Source: Serratia marcescens (lineage in GTDB: Bacteria > Pseudomonadota > Gammaproteobacteria > Enterobacterales > Enterobacteriaceae). From it: 64,000 bases of DNA. The position numbers and the translations under genes are program-made. The stretch lies in the NCBI RefSeq assembly GCF_029846115.1, contig NZ_JARVZZ010000001.1:3472001-3536000 (forward strand). Direction: 5' to 3'. Of the stretch, positions 44,648-53,565 are shown piece after piece (positions within the stretch are counted from its first letter, which is position 1; the number at the start of each line of letters is the position of its first letter). The notes below the pieces were generated by a model. It was given only the letters and a program-made list of their open reading frames with translations. It made no database searches and was not told where the DNA came from.

Positions 44648-45670
44648 TTAAATCCCCAAAACGTGCTGGGCGATTTTGAAATAAATAATCAGGCCAGTGC
44701 CGTCGATAAAGGTGGCGATAAACGGCGCCGATACCACCGCCGGATCGATGCCGAGCCGTTTCAGCAGCATTGGAATGATCGACGAAACAATGGCGCTCCA
44801 CACGGTGATCGCCACCAGCGACAGGCTGACCACCAACGTCACCTCCATGCCGACACCCATGATCCAGGCGCGCACCCAGGCCGCCAGGCCAATGGTGACG
44901 GCGATCAGCAGCGAGGTCGTGACCTCTTTGCGGATCACCGCGCCCAGATTGCGCAGGCTGACCTCGCCCAGCGCCATGGCACGCACCAGCGTCGAGGTGA
45001 TCTGGGTGCCGCTGTTGCCGCCGGTGCCGATCAGCAGCGGGATGAAGAACGCCAGCGCAATCGCCGCTTCGAGCTGTTCTTCGAATGCCTTCAGCACGTT
45101 GCCGGTATAGGCTTCGGCGACGAACAGCATCAGCAGCCACACCGAACGTTTACGCCACAGCGCCCACGGGCTGGTCTCCAGATAAGGCTTGTCCAGCGGC
45201 AGGCTCGCGCCCTGGCGCTGCGCGTCTTCGGTATTTTCATCCTCGACCAGCCGGGCAATCTCGCGCTCACCCAGTACGCCGACCAGCGTGTTGTTCGCCA
45301 CGACCGGCACCACGTCCAGGCCGCCCTTGCCGAGCAGATGCGCCACGTCGTTGCGATCGTCGTCGGGTGAAACCTGGAAATAGCTGTGATCCATCATCAC
45401 GCCGACCGCTTTATCCTGCTCGTCGCACTGCAGCAGTTTTTTCACCGACAGCGTGCCGCGCAGATGATAATCGTCCGCGGTAATAAATACCCGGGTGGGA
45501 ATTTCGTCCGTTTTAAGCTGTGAAAGTAAATATTCCCGGGCATGATTGACCGTCATCGTCGCGGGAACAGTAATAAAATCGGCGTTCATATAGCCGGCGA
45601 CCGATGTCTCGTCGAGAGTTTCAGTCGCGCTCAGCGCCGGAGAAGAATAATGTTGATGTGACTTGATCAT
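44648..45670 (-). CDS. mgtE: MgtE-type magnesium transporter
   Basis: A 340-residue inner-membrane Mg2+ channel/transporter. Two CBS domains fill about residues 20-150 (AGYMNADFITVPATMTV and VGVMMDHSYFQVSPDD openings), followed by about five helices with the signature PLLIGTGGNSGTQIT near residue 215. The N-terminal gating domain usually found in MgtE (about 450 residues) is missing. In MgtE the CBS domains sense cytoplasmic Mg2+. AGGG lies eight bases upstream of the ATG. An M-box riboswitch precedes the gene. Confidence 0.9.
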   Translation of the reverse strand: MIKSHQHYSSPALSATETLDETSVAGYMNADFITVPATMTVNHAREYLLSQLKTDEIPTRVFITADDYHLRGTLSVKKLLQCDEQDKAVGVMMDHSYFQVSPDDDRNDVAHLLGKGGLDVVPVVANNTLVGVLGEREIARLVEDENTEDAQRQGASLPLDKPYLETSPWALWRKRSVWLLMLFVAEAYTGNVLKAFEEQLEAAIALAFFIPLLIGTGGNSGTQITSTLVRAMALGEVSLRNLGAVIRKEVTTSLLIAVTIGLAAWVRAWIMGVGMEVTLVVSLSLVAITVWSAIVSSIIPMLLKRLGIDPAVVSAPFIATFIDGTGLIIYFKIAQHVLGI

Positions 45671-45677
45671 TGTCAGT

Positions 45678-45719
45678 CCCTATTTCTGTTTTGAACTTCA
45701 ACAGCGAATCGCATAGGGG
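45678..45719 (-). promoter_or_regulatory. Ribosome-site-sequestering stem of the mgtE leader
   Basis: On the minus strand CCCTAT (complement of 45713-45718) can pair with ATAGGG (complement of 45678-45683), with an inner CTGTT/AACAG. ATAGGG contains the AGGG ribosome site of mgtE, so this is a likely translational expression platform. Confidence 0.55.
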
Positions 45720-45748
45720 CGTAACCACAGAGGGAGTGCAGACTGCCT

Positions 45749-45912
45749 ATCTCCGCGTCCAGGTTTTAGCACTATACAACGTATCCGAATTGTTGCTCGG
45801 AAGTTACTTTGGGCTGAACCTTAATCCGATAAAGCCTGTCTTAACCTTGGGCATCTCTCGATGTCGTCAGATCAGTAACCTGTGTTTGTATAGGAGCCTC
45901 GCCAAACGAGAT
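45749..45912 (-). ncRNA. M-box (ykoK) magnesium riboswitch
   Basis: Read on the minus strand the leader contains the conserved M-box segments in order: TCGTTTGGCGAGGCTCCTAT, then ACATCGAGAGATGCC, then AAGGTTAAGACAGG, then ATCGGATTAAGGTTC, then GTATAGTGCTAAAACC and GACG. These match the Bacillus subtilis mgtE M-box (which has GGTGAGGCTCCT, AAGACGCC, GGGTCAACAG, CATAAGGT and ACAGTGCTAAAGC). M-box RNA folds compactly on Mg2+ and turns off downstream transporter expression. The gene controlled is mgtE, whose start lies 78 bases downstream. Confidence 0.92.
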
Positions 45913-45934
45913 ACTGCATATAAACTACCGGCGC

Positions 45935-45963
45935 AGTATAGGCGGTGTTTTCTTCAGCGGGAA
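45935..45963 (-). promoter_or_regulatory. Possible promoter of the riboswitch-mgtE transcript
   Basis: On the minus strand TATACT (complement of 45935-45940) is a good -10 box, about 22 bases upstream of the M-box. The -35 match (TTCCCG with a 17-base spacer) is weak. Confidence 0.4.
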
Positions 45964-46018
45964 GAAAAGATTGCCCGTCGTTTATGGAGTATTTAGGATA
46001 ATGTTATTAAACACGAAT

Positions 46019-46056
46019 CTATAAAAGCGGCTGATATAAATCAGCCGCTTTTTTAT
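46019..46056. terminator. Terminator between the oligopeptide-binding gene and the mgtE leader
   Basis: AAAGCGGCTGA (46024-46034) pairs perfectly with TCAGCCGCTTT (46041-46051) with T-rich flanks on both strands. On the minus strand it follows the solute-binding-protein gene stop. Confidence 0.92.
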
Positions 46057-46059
46057 TTC

Positions 46060-47679
46060 TCAGTGCTCAAGAATATAGACATTTTTATCGTATAGCGCGC
46101 CCTGACGGGTAAAATCGATCCCCTTCACGTAGGGTTTGACCAGCGTGGCGTTGGCCTCGTAGTACACCGGCGCCACCGGCGTATCGGCGGCCAGCACCGC
46201 CTCGGCCTGCTGGAAATATTGCTGCACCTGCTGTGGCGTCTGCGCCGCCGTCGCCTGGTGCAGAATGCGGTCATAGTCCGGGTTACGGTATTTGGCGCTG
46301 TTCTCGCTGCTGTCGGAACGGAACACGTTCAGGAAAGTAGACGGATCGTTGTAATCCGCCAGCCAGCGGGTAAAGGCCACGCCATACTGCCCGCGGTTGA
46401 TATTATCCAGCGTCACTTTACGCTCCTGGCTTTGCAAGCTGGCCTCTACCCCAAGGTTCTTTTTCCACATGGCGGCGGCGGCGATGACGATCTTCTTGAT
46501 GGTGGCGTCGTTGCTGTACAGCACGGTAAAGCGCAGCGGATTTTCGGCGTTGAAACCGGCCTGCGCCAGCAGTTGTTTCGCCTGGGCGTGCCGCTGTTCC
46601 GGCGTCCAGCCGGCTGCGGCGCCGGGCTGCAGGCTATAGCCTCCCGCGCCGGTTGGGGTAAAGGTCCAGGCCGGCTGTTGGCCATATCCCAGCACCTTGC
46701 CGGCGATAATCTCTTTGTCCAGCGCCAGATTCAGCGCCTGACGCACCCGCAGGTCGTTAAACGGCGCCTGGCGGTTGTTGAAGGCGAAATAGCTGGTAGA
46801 GAGCAGCGGATAGGTCACCAGCTGCTGCTCGCCGAGCGTTTTTTTCAGCTGCTGATACAGCTCCGGCGGCGTGGTATACCCCAACTCAACCTCGCCGGCG
46901 CGAAAACGCGCCACTTCCGGGAAGCCCTGTATCGGCAAAAACGTCACCTTGTTGAGCACGGTGTTGGCGTTGTCCCAATACTGCGGGTTACGCTCCACCA
47001 CCACCTTTTCGTTCACCACCCACTGGCTGAGGCGGAATGCACCGTTGCCGACAAAATGCGCCGGTTGAGTCCAGTTCTTGCCGTACTGCTCCACCACCTT
47101 ACGGTTAACCGGCAAGACCGGGAAATGCACCAGCTGCTTGAGCAGGTAGGAGTTAGGCTCCGACAGCGTCACCTGCAGGGTGTGCGCGTCCAGCGCCTTG
47201 ACGCCCAGCGCGCTCGGCGGCTTGCTGCCGGCGTTGATCGCCGCGGCATTCAGCACGTAGGCCGAAGCCAGATAGCTGCCGTACGGCGACGCGGTTTTCG
47301 GATCGGTGAGGCGCCGCCAGCTGTAGACGAAATCGTCGGCGGTCACCGGATCGCCGTTCGACCATTTGGCCTGCGGCCGCAGATGGAAGGTCCAGACGTT
47401 GCCCTGATGCTCCCATTTCTGCGCCAGCGCCGGGATCGCTTCGCCGTCTTTCCCGACGCGCAGCAGGCCTTCGAACAGATCGTTGAAGATGTAGAACTCC
47501 ACATTGCTCTCGGCCAGATTCGGATCCAGCGTCGCCGGTTCATACCCGTTGGCGCGCACCAGTTCTTGCACCGCCGCCAGTTTAGCGCCCGCCGGCACAT
47601 CGGCCGCCTGTGCGACCGTCGCGTTAAAAGCCAGGAGGATTAAACCAGCCAAATTCTTGCCATTAAATGAATATTTCAC
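46060..47679 (-). CDS. Oligopeptide-binding protein, OppA/MppA family
   Basis: A 539-residue periplasmic solute-binding protein of the peptide/opine/nickel class (SBP_bac_5). The signal is NLAGLILLAFNATVAQAA. Typical family stretches are FEGLLRVGKDGEAIPALAQK near residue 70, WTFHLRPQAKWSNGDPVTAD near 95 and RQALNLALDKEIIAGKVLGY near 285. It would deliver peptides or murein peptides to an ABC permease, but no permease gene is adjacent. The GTG at 47679 was chosen for the AGGGA seven bases upstream. Confidence 0.9.
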   Translation of the reverse strand: MKYSFNGKNLAGLILLAFNATVAQAADVPAGAKLAAVQELVRANGYEPATLDPNLAESNVEFYIFNDLFEGLLRVGKDGEAIPALAQKWEHQGNVWTFHLRPQAKWSNGDPVTADDFVYSWRRLTDPKTASPYGSYLASAYVLNAAAINAGSKPPSALGVKALDAHTLQVTLSEPNSYLLKQLVHFPVLPVNRKVVEQYGKNWTQPAHFVGNGAFRLSQWVVNEKVVVERNPQYWDNANTVLNKVTFLPIQGFPEVARFRAGEVELGYTTPPELYQQLKKTLGEQQLVTYPLLSTSYFAFNNRQAPFNDLRVRQALNLALDKEIIAGKVLGYGQQPAWTFTPTGAGGYSLQPGAAAGWTPEQRHAQAKQLLAQAGFNAENPLRFTVLYSNDATIKKIVIAAAAMWKKNLGVEASLQSQERKVTLDNINRGQYGVAFTRWLADYNDPSTFLNVFRSDSSENSAKYRNPDYDRILHQATAAQTPQQVQQYFQQAEAVLAADTPVAPVYYEANATLVKPYVKGIDFTRQGALYDKNVYILEH

Positions 47680-47854
47680 GTCGATATCCCTGTTAAGTGT
47701 TTTATCGCGTTCAATATGCAATGTGGCAGTGGAATAAATTAAATCATTAATCGCTATGAGTCATAACCAAAAGCGGTGTTGAATTTCTTTCATTATCAAA
47801 GGAATATCCCTCACCGCGCTTTTCGCTTTCAAACCCAATGTGCGTTGCCGTCCT

Positions 47855-48124
47855 CTACTTGATATTCACGGTCGTGATACCAAACAGCGGCAGGCCTTTA
47901 ACCGGCTCTGGGCCGGGTTCTCCCCATACCATTAAGGATTTGCCGCTCGCCTGCGCCTGGATCGCCAGATTCACCAGCAATTTCGGATAGGGTTCATTAG
48001 CCGCTACCGACAGCGGAAACACGTTTTCGTATAATCCTCCATCGATCGCCATTTCCACATGCACGCAATCATTAGCTACATCGATGACCACGATAGGATT
48101 GGTATAAAACGGTCCATTAGACAT
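47855..48124 (-). CDS. Protein of unknown function (89 residues)
   Basis: An 89-residue soluble protein with alternating beta-type segments (PIVVIDVANDCVHVEMAIDG, LVNLAIQAQASGKSLMVWG) and a Gly/Pro-rich C-terminal turn. No signal, membrane segment or recognised motif. AGAGAGG precedes the ATG at 48124, which is preferred to the longer reading. It faces the Cys-rich gene across an AT-rich 707-base gap. Unknown function. Confidence 0.6.
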   Translation of the reverse strand: MSNGPFYTNPIVVIDVANDCVHVEMAIDGGLYENVFPLSVAANEPYPKLLVNLAIQAQASGKSLMVWGEPGPEPVKGLPLFGITTVNIK

Positions 48125-48831
48125 AGGCACCTCTCTCACGATTTTTACTGAATATGGCTCGTCATTCGCGTTGACAGTCCGAGTTATTAATACCTGAACG
48201 AGACGCTGAAGAACGATATGAAAAGACTGAAGAAAAAGAACGCCAATCGATAACAAGACGTCAACATTGCAACTGCTTAATTGCCATTACAGCGTTGACA
48301 AGGAACTGATGTAAGTCAAATGTAAATCCACACTTAACTGTCACCTCCATGAATACACTGACAATATTTAAAAAATAATACATAAAAAATAATTCAATAA
48401 AAATCAACAGGATGAAATATAATAATCAATTAACTCATATTAATTAATTGGTTGCAGAAAAAGATTAACAGTAAAATAATGGACAAGGTAAATCAGTAGC
48501 ATTTCAATTTAAAAATAACATTAAAAACCTCACTTGATATCTCCATGACACCTAACTACCTTTAAATGGCTTCGAGATATACATGAAGCTACTGCCGGTT
48601 GTAAAATCAATAACTGGCGAATGATTGAATCAAAAATAATTACCGAAAGAGCAAACCGGAAATATAAACGCTTGCCGTGAGGATAAGATGCAACGGTCTG
48701 CTTGCCATACCGTTTTTCTTTCGAGGGCAATGACTATTTCCATTCAGATGCAATTACCTGTCTGGTGGCTAACCGGATTCAGCGTGATATGCACTTCAGA
48801 CTGACTCAGCAAAAATCACAGGAGTTTACCT
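48125..48831. other. AT-rich non-coding gap
   Basis: About 700 bases, much richer in A and T than the rest of the window, with tracts such as ATAATAATCAATTAACTC. No convincing gene, RNA or repeat is seen. Such AT-rich DNA in a GC-rich genome is often bound by H-NS and marks acquired genes. Confidence 0.6.
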
Positions 48832-49407
48832 ATGCCTTCATTGCAAGATATTACGCCTGAACAGGCTAACACATTGAATAAACAATCACGTGACGCCTAT
48901 AGCGCGGAAGTGCAGAGCCGACAGGCGCTGCTCAACCAACATCCGCAATTGAAACCGGCGTTCAACCAGCAAGTGCATCCGCAATCCTTGTGTGGATGCG
49001 GGTGCCAACAAAATATCTGCGGCTACTTCAGCTTCCAGGGCTGTGGATGCGGCTGTGGCTGCGCGCCACATGCGGAGACCGTGCAAATTTCCGCACAGCT
49101 CGCCAATATTGGTCCCAATGCCCCATCAAGCGGTACATCGGTGCGTTTTATCGGCCAGGCCACCGGCACTGGCTCAGGCGGTAACATCAACATCCCGACG
49201 ATCTATCTACAAGGCACCGTGCCCGATGCCGAAAATCTGATCGGCGTGCCGTTAACCCTGCAATTGGCCATCAACCCCGGTTCGATCGTCCTGACGCTGC
49301 TGGAGAATGGTCGGGTGCTGGCCTCTTTGGTTCATCCGCCGCAGTACGCGGGCAGCATCAACGGGCAATTCTTCGGCGTCGGCAACGGTGAGTTCGTGCC
49401 GGCGTGA
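48832..49407 (+). CDS. Cys-rich protein with CGCGC repeats, unknown function
   Basis: A 191-residue protein with an excellent AGGAG ribosome site. No signal peptide is seen. The N-terminal 60 residues are helical and Gln-rich, residues 64-88 hold ten cysteines (LCGCGCQQNICGYF and QGCGCGCGCAPH), and the remainder is beta-rich and hydrophobic (ENLIGVPLTLQLAINPGSIV, LVHPPQYAGSINGQFFGVG). The spacing suggests a metal site or multiple cross-links; it is not a family I recognise. It sits next to the AT-rich gap, with typical GC itself. The next gene downstream is sfuA. Confidence 0.6.
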   Translation: MPSLQDITPEQANTLNKQSRDAYSAEVQSRQALLNQHPQLKPAFNQQVHPQSLCGCGCQQNICGYFSFQGCGCGCGCAPHAETVQISAQLANIGPNAPSSGTSVRFIGQATGTGSGGNINIPTIYLQGTVPDAENLIGVPLTLQLAINPGSIVLTLLENGRVLASLVHPPQYAGSINGQFFGVGNGEFVPA

Positions 49408-49426
49408 CAAGAAGCAAGCCTGACGG

Positions 49427-49455
49427 GCGGCCGCCTGCGATGGCAGGTTGGCCGC
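49427..49455 (+). other. Hairpin after the Cys-rich gene
   Basis: GCGGCC/GGCCGC encloses an inner CCTGC/GCAGG stem, 20 bases after the stop. It may be a terminator, but there is no T-run. Confidence 0.4.
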
Positions 49456-49580
49456 TCACTGTGAGATAACACGTCCCAATTCTATTCAGGCAATCAATAC
49501 AGATTATTCCAGCCGAAACTTAACTTATCCTTAGGGCAATTCACTTTGTGAGCGATCGTCAAAAATAATTTAATACGAAT

Positions 49581-49599
49581 CGTTTTCACTATCATTATT
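49581..49599. promoter_or_regulatory. Fur box of the sfu operon
   Basis: The reverse strand reads AATAATGATAGTGAAAACG, matching 13 of 19 positions of the Fur consensus. It lies about 85 bases upstream of sfuA, as expected for the iron-repressed sfu promoter. Confidence 0.7.
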
Positions 49600-49682
49600 G
49601 ATGTTCTTGGCTAAAATCGGCCTGCTTGCGCTTGCCAGGCGATATTCGTTTTCCTCATTCGAACGCTAAAAAGGATAACTGC

Positions 49683-50699
49683 ATGAAGCTGCGTATTTCA
49701 TCTCTCGGCCCCGTCGCCCTGCTCGCCTTCTCGATGATGCTGGCCTTCGGCGCTCAGGCGGCCTCCGCCGACCAGGGCATCGTCATTTACAACGCCCAAC
49801 ATGAAAACCTGGTGAAATCCTGGGTCGATGGGTTTACCAAAGATACCGGCATCAAGGTCACGCTGCGCAACGGCGGCGACAGCGAATTGGGTAATCAGCT
49901 GGTGCAGGAAGGCAGCGCTTCGCCTGCCGACGTGTTCCTGACGGAAAACTCCCCGGCGATGGTGTTGGTGGATAACGCCAAGCTGTTCGCCCCGTTGGAT
50001 GCCGCGACGCTAGCCCAGGTGGAACCGCAGTATCGCCCTAGCCACGGCCGCTGGACCGGCATCGCCGCCCGCTCTACCGTGTTCGTCTACAACCCGGCCA
50101 AACTGACCGACGCGCAGCTGCCGAAGTCGCTGCTGGATCTGGCCAAGCCGGAATGGAAAGGCCGCTGGGCCGCCTCGCCGTCGGGCGCGGATTTCCAGGC
50201 TATCGTCAGCGCGCTGCTGGCGTTGAAAGGCGAGAAAGCGACGCTGGAATGGCTGAAAGCGATGAAAACCAACTTCACCGCCTATAAGGGCAACAGCACG
50301 GTGATGAAAGCGGTCAATGCCGGCCAGGTCGACAGCGGCGTGATCTATCACTACTACCCGTTCGTGGACGGCGCTAAAACCGGCGAAAACAGCAACAACA
50401 TCAAGCTGTATTACTTCAAACATCAGGATCCGGGCGCGTTCGTCAGCATCTCCGGCGGCGGCGTGCTGGCTTCCAGCAAGCATCAGCAGCAGGCGCAGGC
50501 GTTCATCAAGTGGATCACCGGCAAACAGGGCCAGGAGATCCTGCGCACCAACAATGCCTTCGAATACGCCGTCGGCGTCGGCGCGGCCTCCAACCCGAAA
50601 CTGGTGCCGCTGAAAGATCTGGACGCGCCGAAGGTAGACGCCGCGCAGCTGAACAGTAAAAAGGTGGTCGAACTGATGACCGAAGCCGGCCTGCTGTAA
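49683..50699 (+). CDS. sfuA: Periplasmic iron(III)-binding protein
   Basis: A 338-residue periplasmic binding protein of the FbpA/SfuA ferric-ion family. The signal is [13 protein letters not shown] ([19 protein letters not shown]), and the mature protein opens [18 protein letters not shown]. Iron is held by a Tyr pair, seen in VIYHYYPF near residue 220. It carries siderophore-independent iron(III) to the SfuBC importer. AAGGATAAC precedes the ATG and length matches SfuA. First gene of sfuABC; the Fur box upstream implies repression by iron. Confidence 0.95.
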   Translation: MKLRISSLGPVALLAFSMMLAFGAQAASADQGIVIYNAQHENLVKSWVDGFTKDTGIKVTLRNGGDSELGNQLVQEGSASPADVFLTENSPAMVLVDNAKLFAPLDAATLAQVEPQYRPSHGRWTGIAARSTVFVYNPAKLTDAQLPKSLLDLAKPEWKGRWAASPSGADFQAIVSALLALKGEKATLEWLKAMKTNFTAYKGNSTVMKAVNAGQVDSGVIYHYYPFVDGAKTGENSNNIKLYYFKHQDPGAFVSISGGGVLASSKHQQQAQAFIKWITGKQGQEILRTNNAFEYAVGVGAASNPKLVPLKDLDAPKVDAAQLNSKKVVELMTEAGLL

Positions 50700-50731
50700 G
50701 GCCCGCGGCAAACCGAGAGTTGTTGATCGTT

Positions 50732-52315
50732 ATGTCAAACCTGAGTACCCACGCCGCGCAGACCGCGCGGCGTTATTCTGTTCTTCCCCGTCACCCGCGG
50801 CCGGGGGCGATCGTGGTGGCCAGCGCCGTGCTGCTGTCGCTGCTGGCGCTGTTACCGCTGGGATTCGTTATCGGCGTGGCGTTTGAAACCGGCTGGCAAA
50901 CGGTCAACGCTCTGGTTTTCCGCCCGCGCGTGGCGGAACTGCTGTTGAACACCCTGCTGTTGGTGGTGCTGACGCTGCCGATCTGCGCCGTGCTGGGCGT
51001 GGCCCTGGCCTGGTTGACCGAACGCACCACGCTGCCGGGCCGCCGTCTCTGGGCGGTATTGGCCACCGCGCCGCTGGCGGTGCCGGCCTTTGTGCAAAGC
51101 TATGCCTGGATCAGCCTGGTGCCGTCGATGCACGGCCTGAGCGCCGGCGTCTTCATCTCGGTGCTCGCCTATTTCCCGTTCATTTACCTGCCGGCCGCCG
51201 CCGTGCTGCGCCGTCTGGATCCCGGCATCGAAGACGTCGCTACTTCGCTCGGTTCCCGGCCACCGGCGGTGTTTTTCCGCGTGGTGCTGCCGCAGCTGAA
51301 GCTGGCGGTCTGGGGCGGTTCCCTGCTGATCGCATTGCACCTGCTGGCGGAGTATGGCCTGTACGCCATGATCCGTTTCGATACCTTCACCACCGCGATC
51401 TTCGATCAGTTCCAGTCGACCTTCAACGGCCCGGCGGCCAACATGCTGGCCGGCGTATTGGTGCTGTGCTGCCTCGGGTTACTGCTGCTTGAGGCTCTCA
51501 GCCGCGGCCGCGCGCGCTATGCCCGCGTCGGTTCCGGCAGCGCCCGCAGCCAAACGCCGCGTCACCTTTCACTACCGCTCGCCGCGCTGGCGCTGCTGCT
51601 GCCGATTTCGCTGACCGCGCTGGCGCTGGGCGTGCCTTTCATCACCCTGGCCCGCTGGCTGTGGCTGGGGGGATTGGAGGCGTGGCGCAACGCCGAACTG
51701 TGGCCTGCGCTGTGGCAAACGCTGTCGCTGTCCGCCGCCGGCGCGCTGCTGATCACGCTGTGCGCCATTCCGATGGCCTGGCTGTCGGTGCGCTATCCGG
51801 CCCGGCTGTACCGCGTGCTGGAGGGCTGTAACTACGTGACCAGCTCGCTGCCCGGCATCGTGGTGGCACTGGCGCTGGTAACCATCACCATTCACAGCTT
51901 CCGGCCGATTTACCAAACCGAAATCACCCTGCTGCTGGCGTATCTGCTGATGTTTATGCCGCGGGCGCTGATCAATCTGCGCGCCGGCATCGCGCAGGCG
52001 CCGGTGGAATTGGAAAACGTGGCGCGCAGCCTCGGCAAATCGCCGGCGCAGGCGCTGTGGAGCACCACCTTGCGGCTGGCGGCGCCGGGTGCCGCGGCGG
52101 GCGCCGCGCTGGTGTTCCTGGCGATCGCCAATGAGCTGACCGCCACGCTGTTGCTGGCGCCGAACGGCACCCGCACGCTGGCCACCGGATTTTGGGCGTT
52201 GACCAGCGAGATAGACTACGTCGCCGCCGCGCCTTATGCGCTGATTATGGTGGCGCTGTCATTGCCGCTCACCTGGCTTCTTTATTCTCAATCTAAACGC
52301 ACGGCGGGACTATGA
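50732..52315 (+). CDS. sfuB: Iron(III) ABC transporter permease
   Basis: A 527-residue inner-membrane permease with about twelve helices in two fused permease halves. Each half contains the EAA loop for contact with the ATPase ([20 protein letters not shown] near 180 and [20 protein letters not shown] near 440). It transports iron(III) from SfuA into the cytoplasm. The start at 50732 is preferred; a TTG at 50720 is possible and closer to GAGAG. Its stop overlaps the sfuC start by four bases. Confidence 0.95.
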   Translation: MSNLSTHAAQTARRYSVLPRHPRPGAIVVASAVLLSLLALLPLGFVIGVAFETGWQTVNALVFRPRVAELLLNTLLLVVLTLPICAVLGVALAWLTERTTLPGRRLWAVLATAPLAVPAFVQSYAWISLVPSMHGLSAGVFISVLAYFPFIYLPAAAVLRRLDPGIEDVATSLGSRPPAVFFRVVLPQLKLAVWGGSLLIALHLLAEYGLYAMIRFDTFTTAIFDQFQSTFNGPAANMLAGVLVLCCLGLLLLEALSRGRARYARVGSGSARSQTPRHLSLPLAALALLLPISLTALALGVPFITLARWLWLGGLEAWRNAELWPALWQTLSLSAAGALLITLCAIPMAWLSVRYPARLYRVLEGCNYVTSSLPGIVVALALVTITIHSFRPIYQTEITLLLAYLLMFMPRALINLRAGIAQAPVELENVARSLGKSPAQALWSTTLRLAAPGAAAGAALVFLAIANELTATLLLAPNGTRTLATGFWALTSEIDYVAAAPYALIMVALSLPLTWLLYSQSKRTAGL

Positions 52316-53349
52316 GCACGCTCGAACTGCACGGTATCGAAAAATCTTATAACGCCATAAGGGTGCTGGAACACATCGACCTGCAGGTTGCCGCCGGCAG
52401 CCGCACGGCGATCGTCGGCCCTTCCGGCTCCGGCAAAACCACCCTGCTGCGCATCATCGCCGGCTTTGAAATCCCCGACGGCGGCCAGATCCTGCTGCAG
52501 GGGCAAGCCATGGGTAACAGTGGCGGCTGGGTGCCGGCGCATCTGCGCGGCATCGGCTTCGTCCCGCAGGATGGCGCGCTGTTCCCGCACTTTACCGTCG
52601 CCGGCAACATCGGTTTTGGCCTTACAGGCAGCAAGCGTGAGAAACAGCGGCGCATCGAGGTGCTGATGGAGATGGTGGCGCTGGATCGCCGTCTGGCCGC
52701 GCTGTGGCCGCACGAGCTGTCAGGCGGGCAGCAACAGCGGGTGGCGCTGGCGCGCGCCCTGTCGCAGCAACCCCGGTTGATGCTGCTGGACGAACCCTTC
52801 TCGGCGCTGGATACCGGCCTGCGCGCCGCCACCCGCAAAGCGGTCGCCGAACTGTTGACGGAGGCCAAGGTGGCGTCGATTCTGGTCACCCACGATCAGA
52901 GCGAAGCGCTGTCGTTCGCCGATCAGGTGGCGGTGATGCGCAGCGGCCGGCTGGCGCAAGTGGGCGCGCCGCAAGATCTCTATCTGCGGCCGGTCGATGA
53001 GCCGACCGCCAGCTTCCTTGGCGAAACGCTGGTGTTGACCGCCGAACTGGCGCACGGCTGGGCCGACTGCGCATTGGGGCGCATCGCCGTCGACGATCGG
53101 CAACGCAGCGGCCCGGCGCGTATTATGCTGCGCCCGGAGCAGATTCAAATTGGTTTGTCCGATCCGGCGCAGCGCGGCCAGGCGGTGATCACCAGCATCG
53201 ATTTCGCCGGCTTCGTCTCTACGCTCAACCTGCAAATGGCCGCCGGCGGCGCGCAAATCGAGATCAAAACCGTCAGCCGCGAAGGCCTGCAGCCCGGCGC
53301 TCAGGTCAATCTCAACGTGATGGGCCAGGCGCATATTTTCGCCGGCTGA
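52312..53349 (+). CDS. sfuC: Iron(III) ABC transporter ATP-binding protein
   Basis: A 345-residue ATPase that powers the Sfu importer. Walker A is [12 protein letters not shown] (about residue 36), Q-loop [11 protein letters not shown], signature [15 protein letters not shown] (about 138), Walker [13 protein letters not shown] and the switch histidine is in [12 protein letters not shown]-terminal TOBE-like domain follows. ATG overlaps the sfuB stop (ATGA), indicating coupling. Confidence 0.95.
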   Translation: MSTLELHGIEKSYNAIRVLEHIDLQVAAGSRTAIVGPSGSGKTTLLRIIAGFEIPDGGQILLQGQAMGNSGGWVPAHLRGIGFVPQDGALFPHFTVAGNIGFGLTGSKREKQRRIEVLMEMVALDRRLAALWPHELSGGQQQRVALARALSQQPRLMLLDEPFSALDTGLRAATRKAVAELLTEAKVASILVTHDQSEALSFADQVAVMRSGRLAQVGAPQDLYLRPVDEPTASFLGETLVLTAELAHGWADCALGRIAVDDRQRSGPARIMLRPEQIQIGLSDPAQRGQAVITSIDFAGFVSTLNLQMAAGGAQIEIKTVSREGLQPGAQVNLNVMGQAHIFAG

Positions 53350-53366
53350 CATTGGGGGGGAGCCTC

Positions 53367-53395
53367 TTGACGTCCCCCTCACCACCGCGCATTAT
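53367..53395 (+). promoter_or_regulatory. Promoter of the putative small RNA/leader
   Basis: TTGACG (53367-53372) and CATTAT (53390-53395) are 17 bases apart, a good sigma-70 layout. The transcript would begin near 53402. Confidence 0.5.
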
Positions 53396-53402
53396 CAACG
53401 CG

Positions 53403-53483
53403 ATGAAACACTTCGTGCACGTCCTCGCTACCACCACCGCAACCGCCACACAATGGCGGGCTGCACGGGTGCGCATCAGCTAA
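53403..53483 (+). ncRNA. Candidate small RNA or Thr-rich leader ORF downstream of sfuC
   Basis: The predicted transcript from about 53402 to the terminator near 53527 is about 125 nt. It contains a 26-codon ORF that starts with ATG at the apparent 5' end and holds five Thr codons in seven (ACC ACC ACC GCA ACC GCC ACA). CCGCCA/TGGCGG and CGTGCA/TGCACG can form nested stems over it. There is no Shine-Dalgarno, so either the transcript is a leaderless leader peptide or a non-coding RNA. Its downstream gene (a hydrolase) is not an amino-acid biosynthesis gene. Confidence 0.4.
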
Positions 53484-53495
53484 CGATGTATCCCT

Positions 53496-53527
53496 AAGCC
53501 CCGCCAGCCATGGACGGGGTTTTGTTT
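53496..53527 (+). terminator. Terminator upstream of the cysteine hydrolase
   Basis: CCCCG (53499-53503) pairs with CGGGG (53515-53519), extended by CCA/TGG inside, and TTTTGTTT follows. It ends the candidate small RNA and the sfuC transcript. Confidence 0.82.
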
Positions 53528-53565
53528 CTCCGTACTTGCCGGCAATTTCATGACGGAGAATCCCA

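Noticed and set aside
45670..45996. 108-codon open frame on the plus strand
   Set aside because: It overlaps the M-box riboswitch on the other strand and has no coding-like composition or motif.
48530..48730. 66-codon open frame in the AT-rich gap
   Set aside because: No ribosome site, odd composition and no motif; judged as chance.
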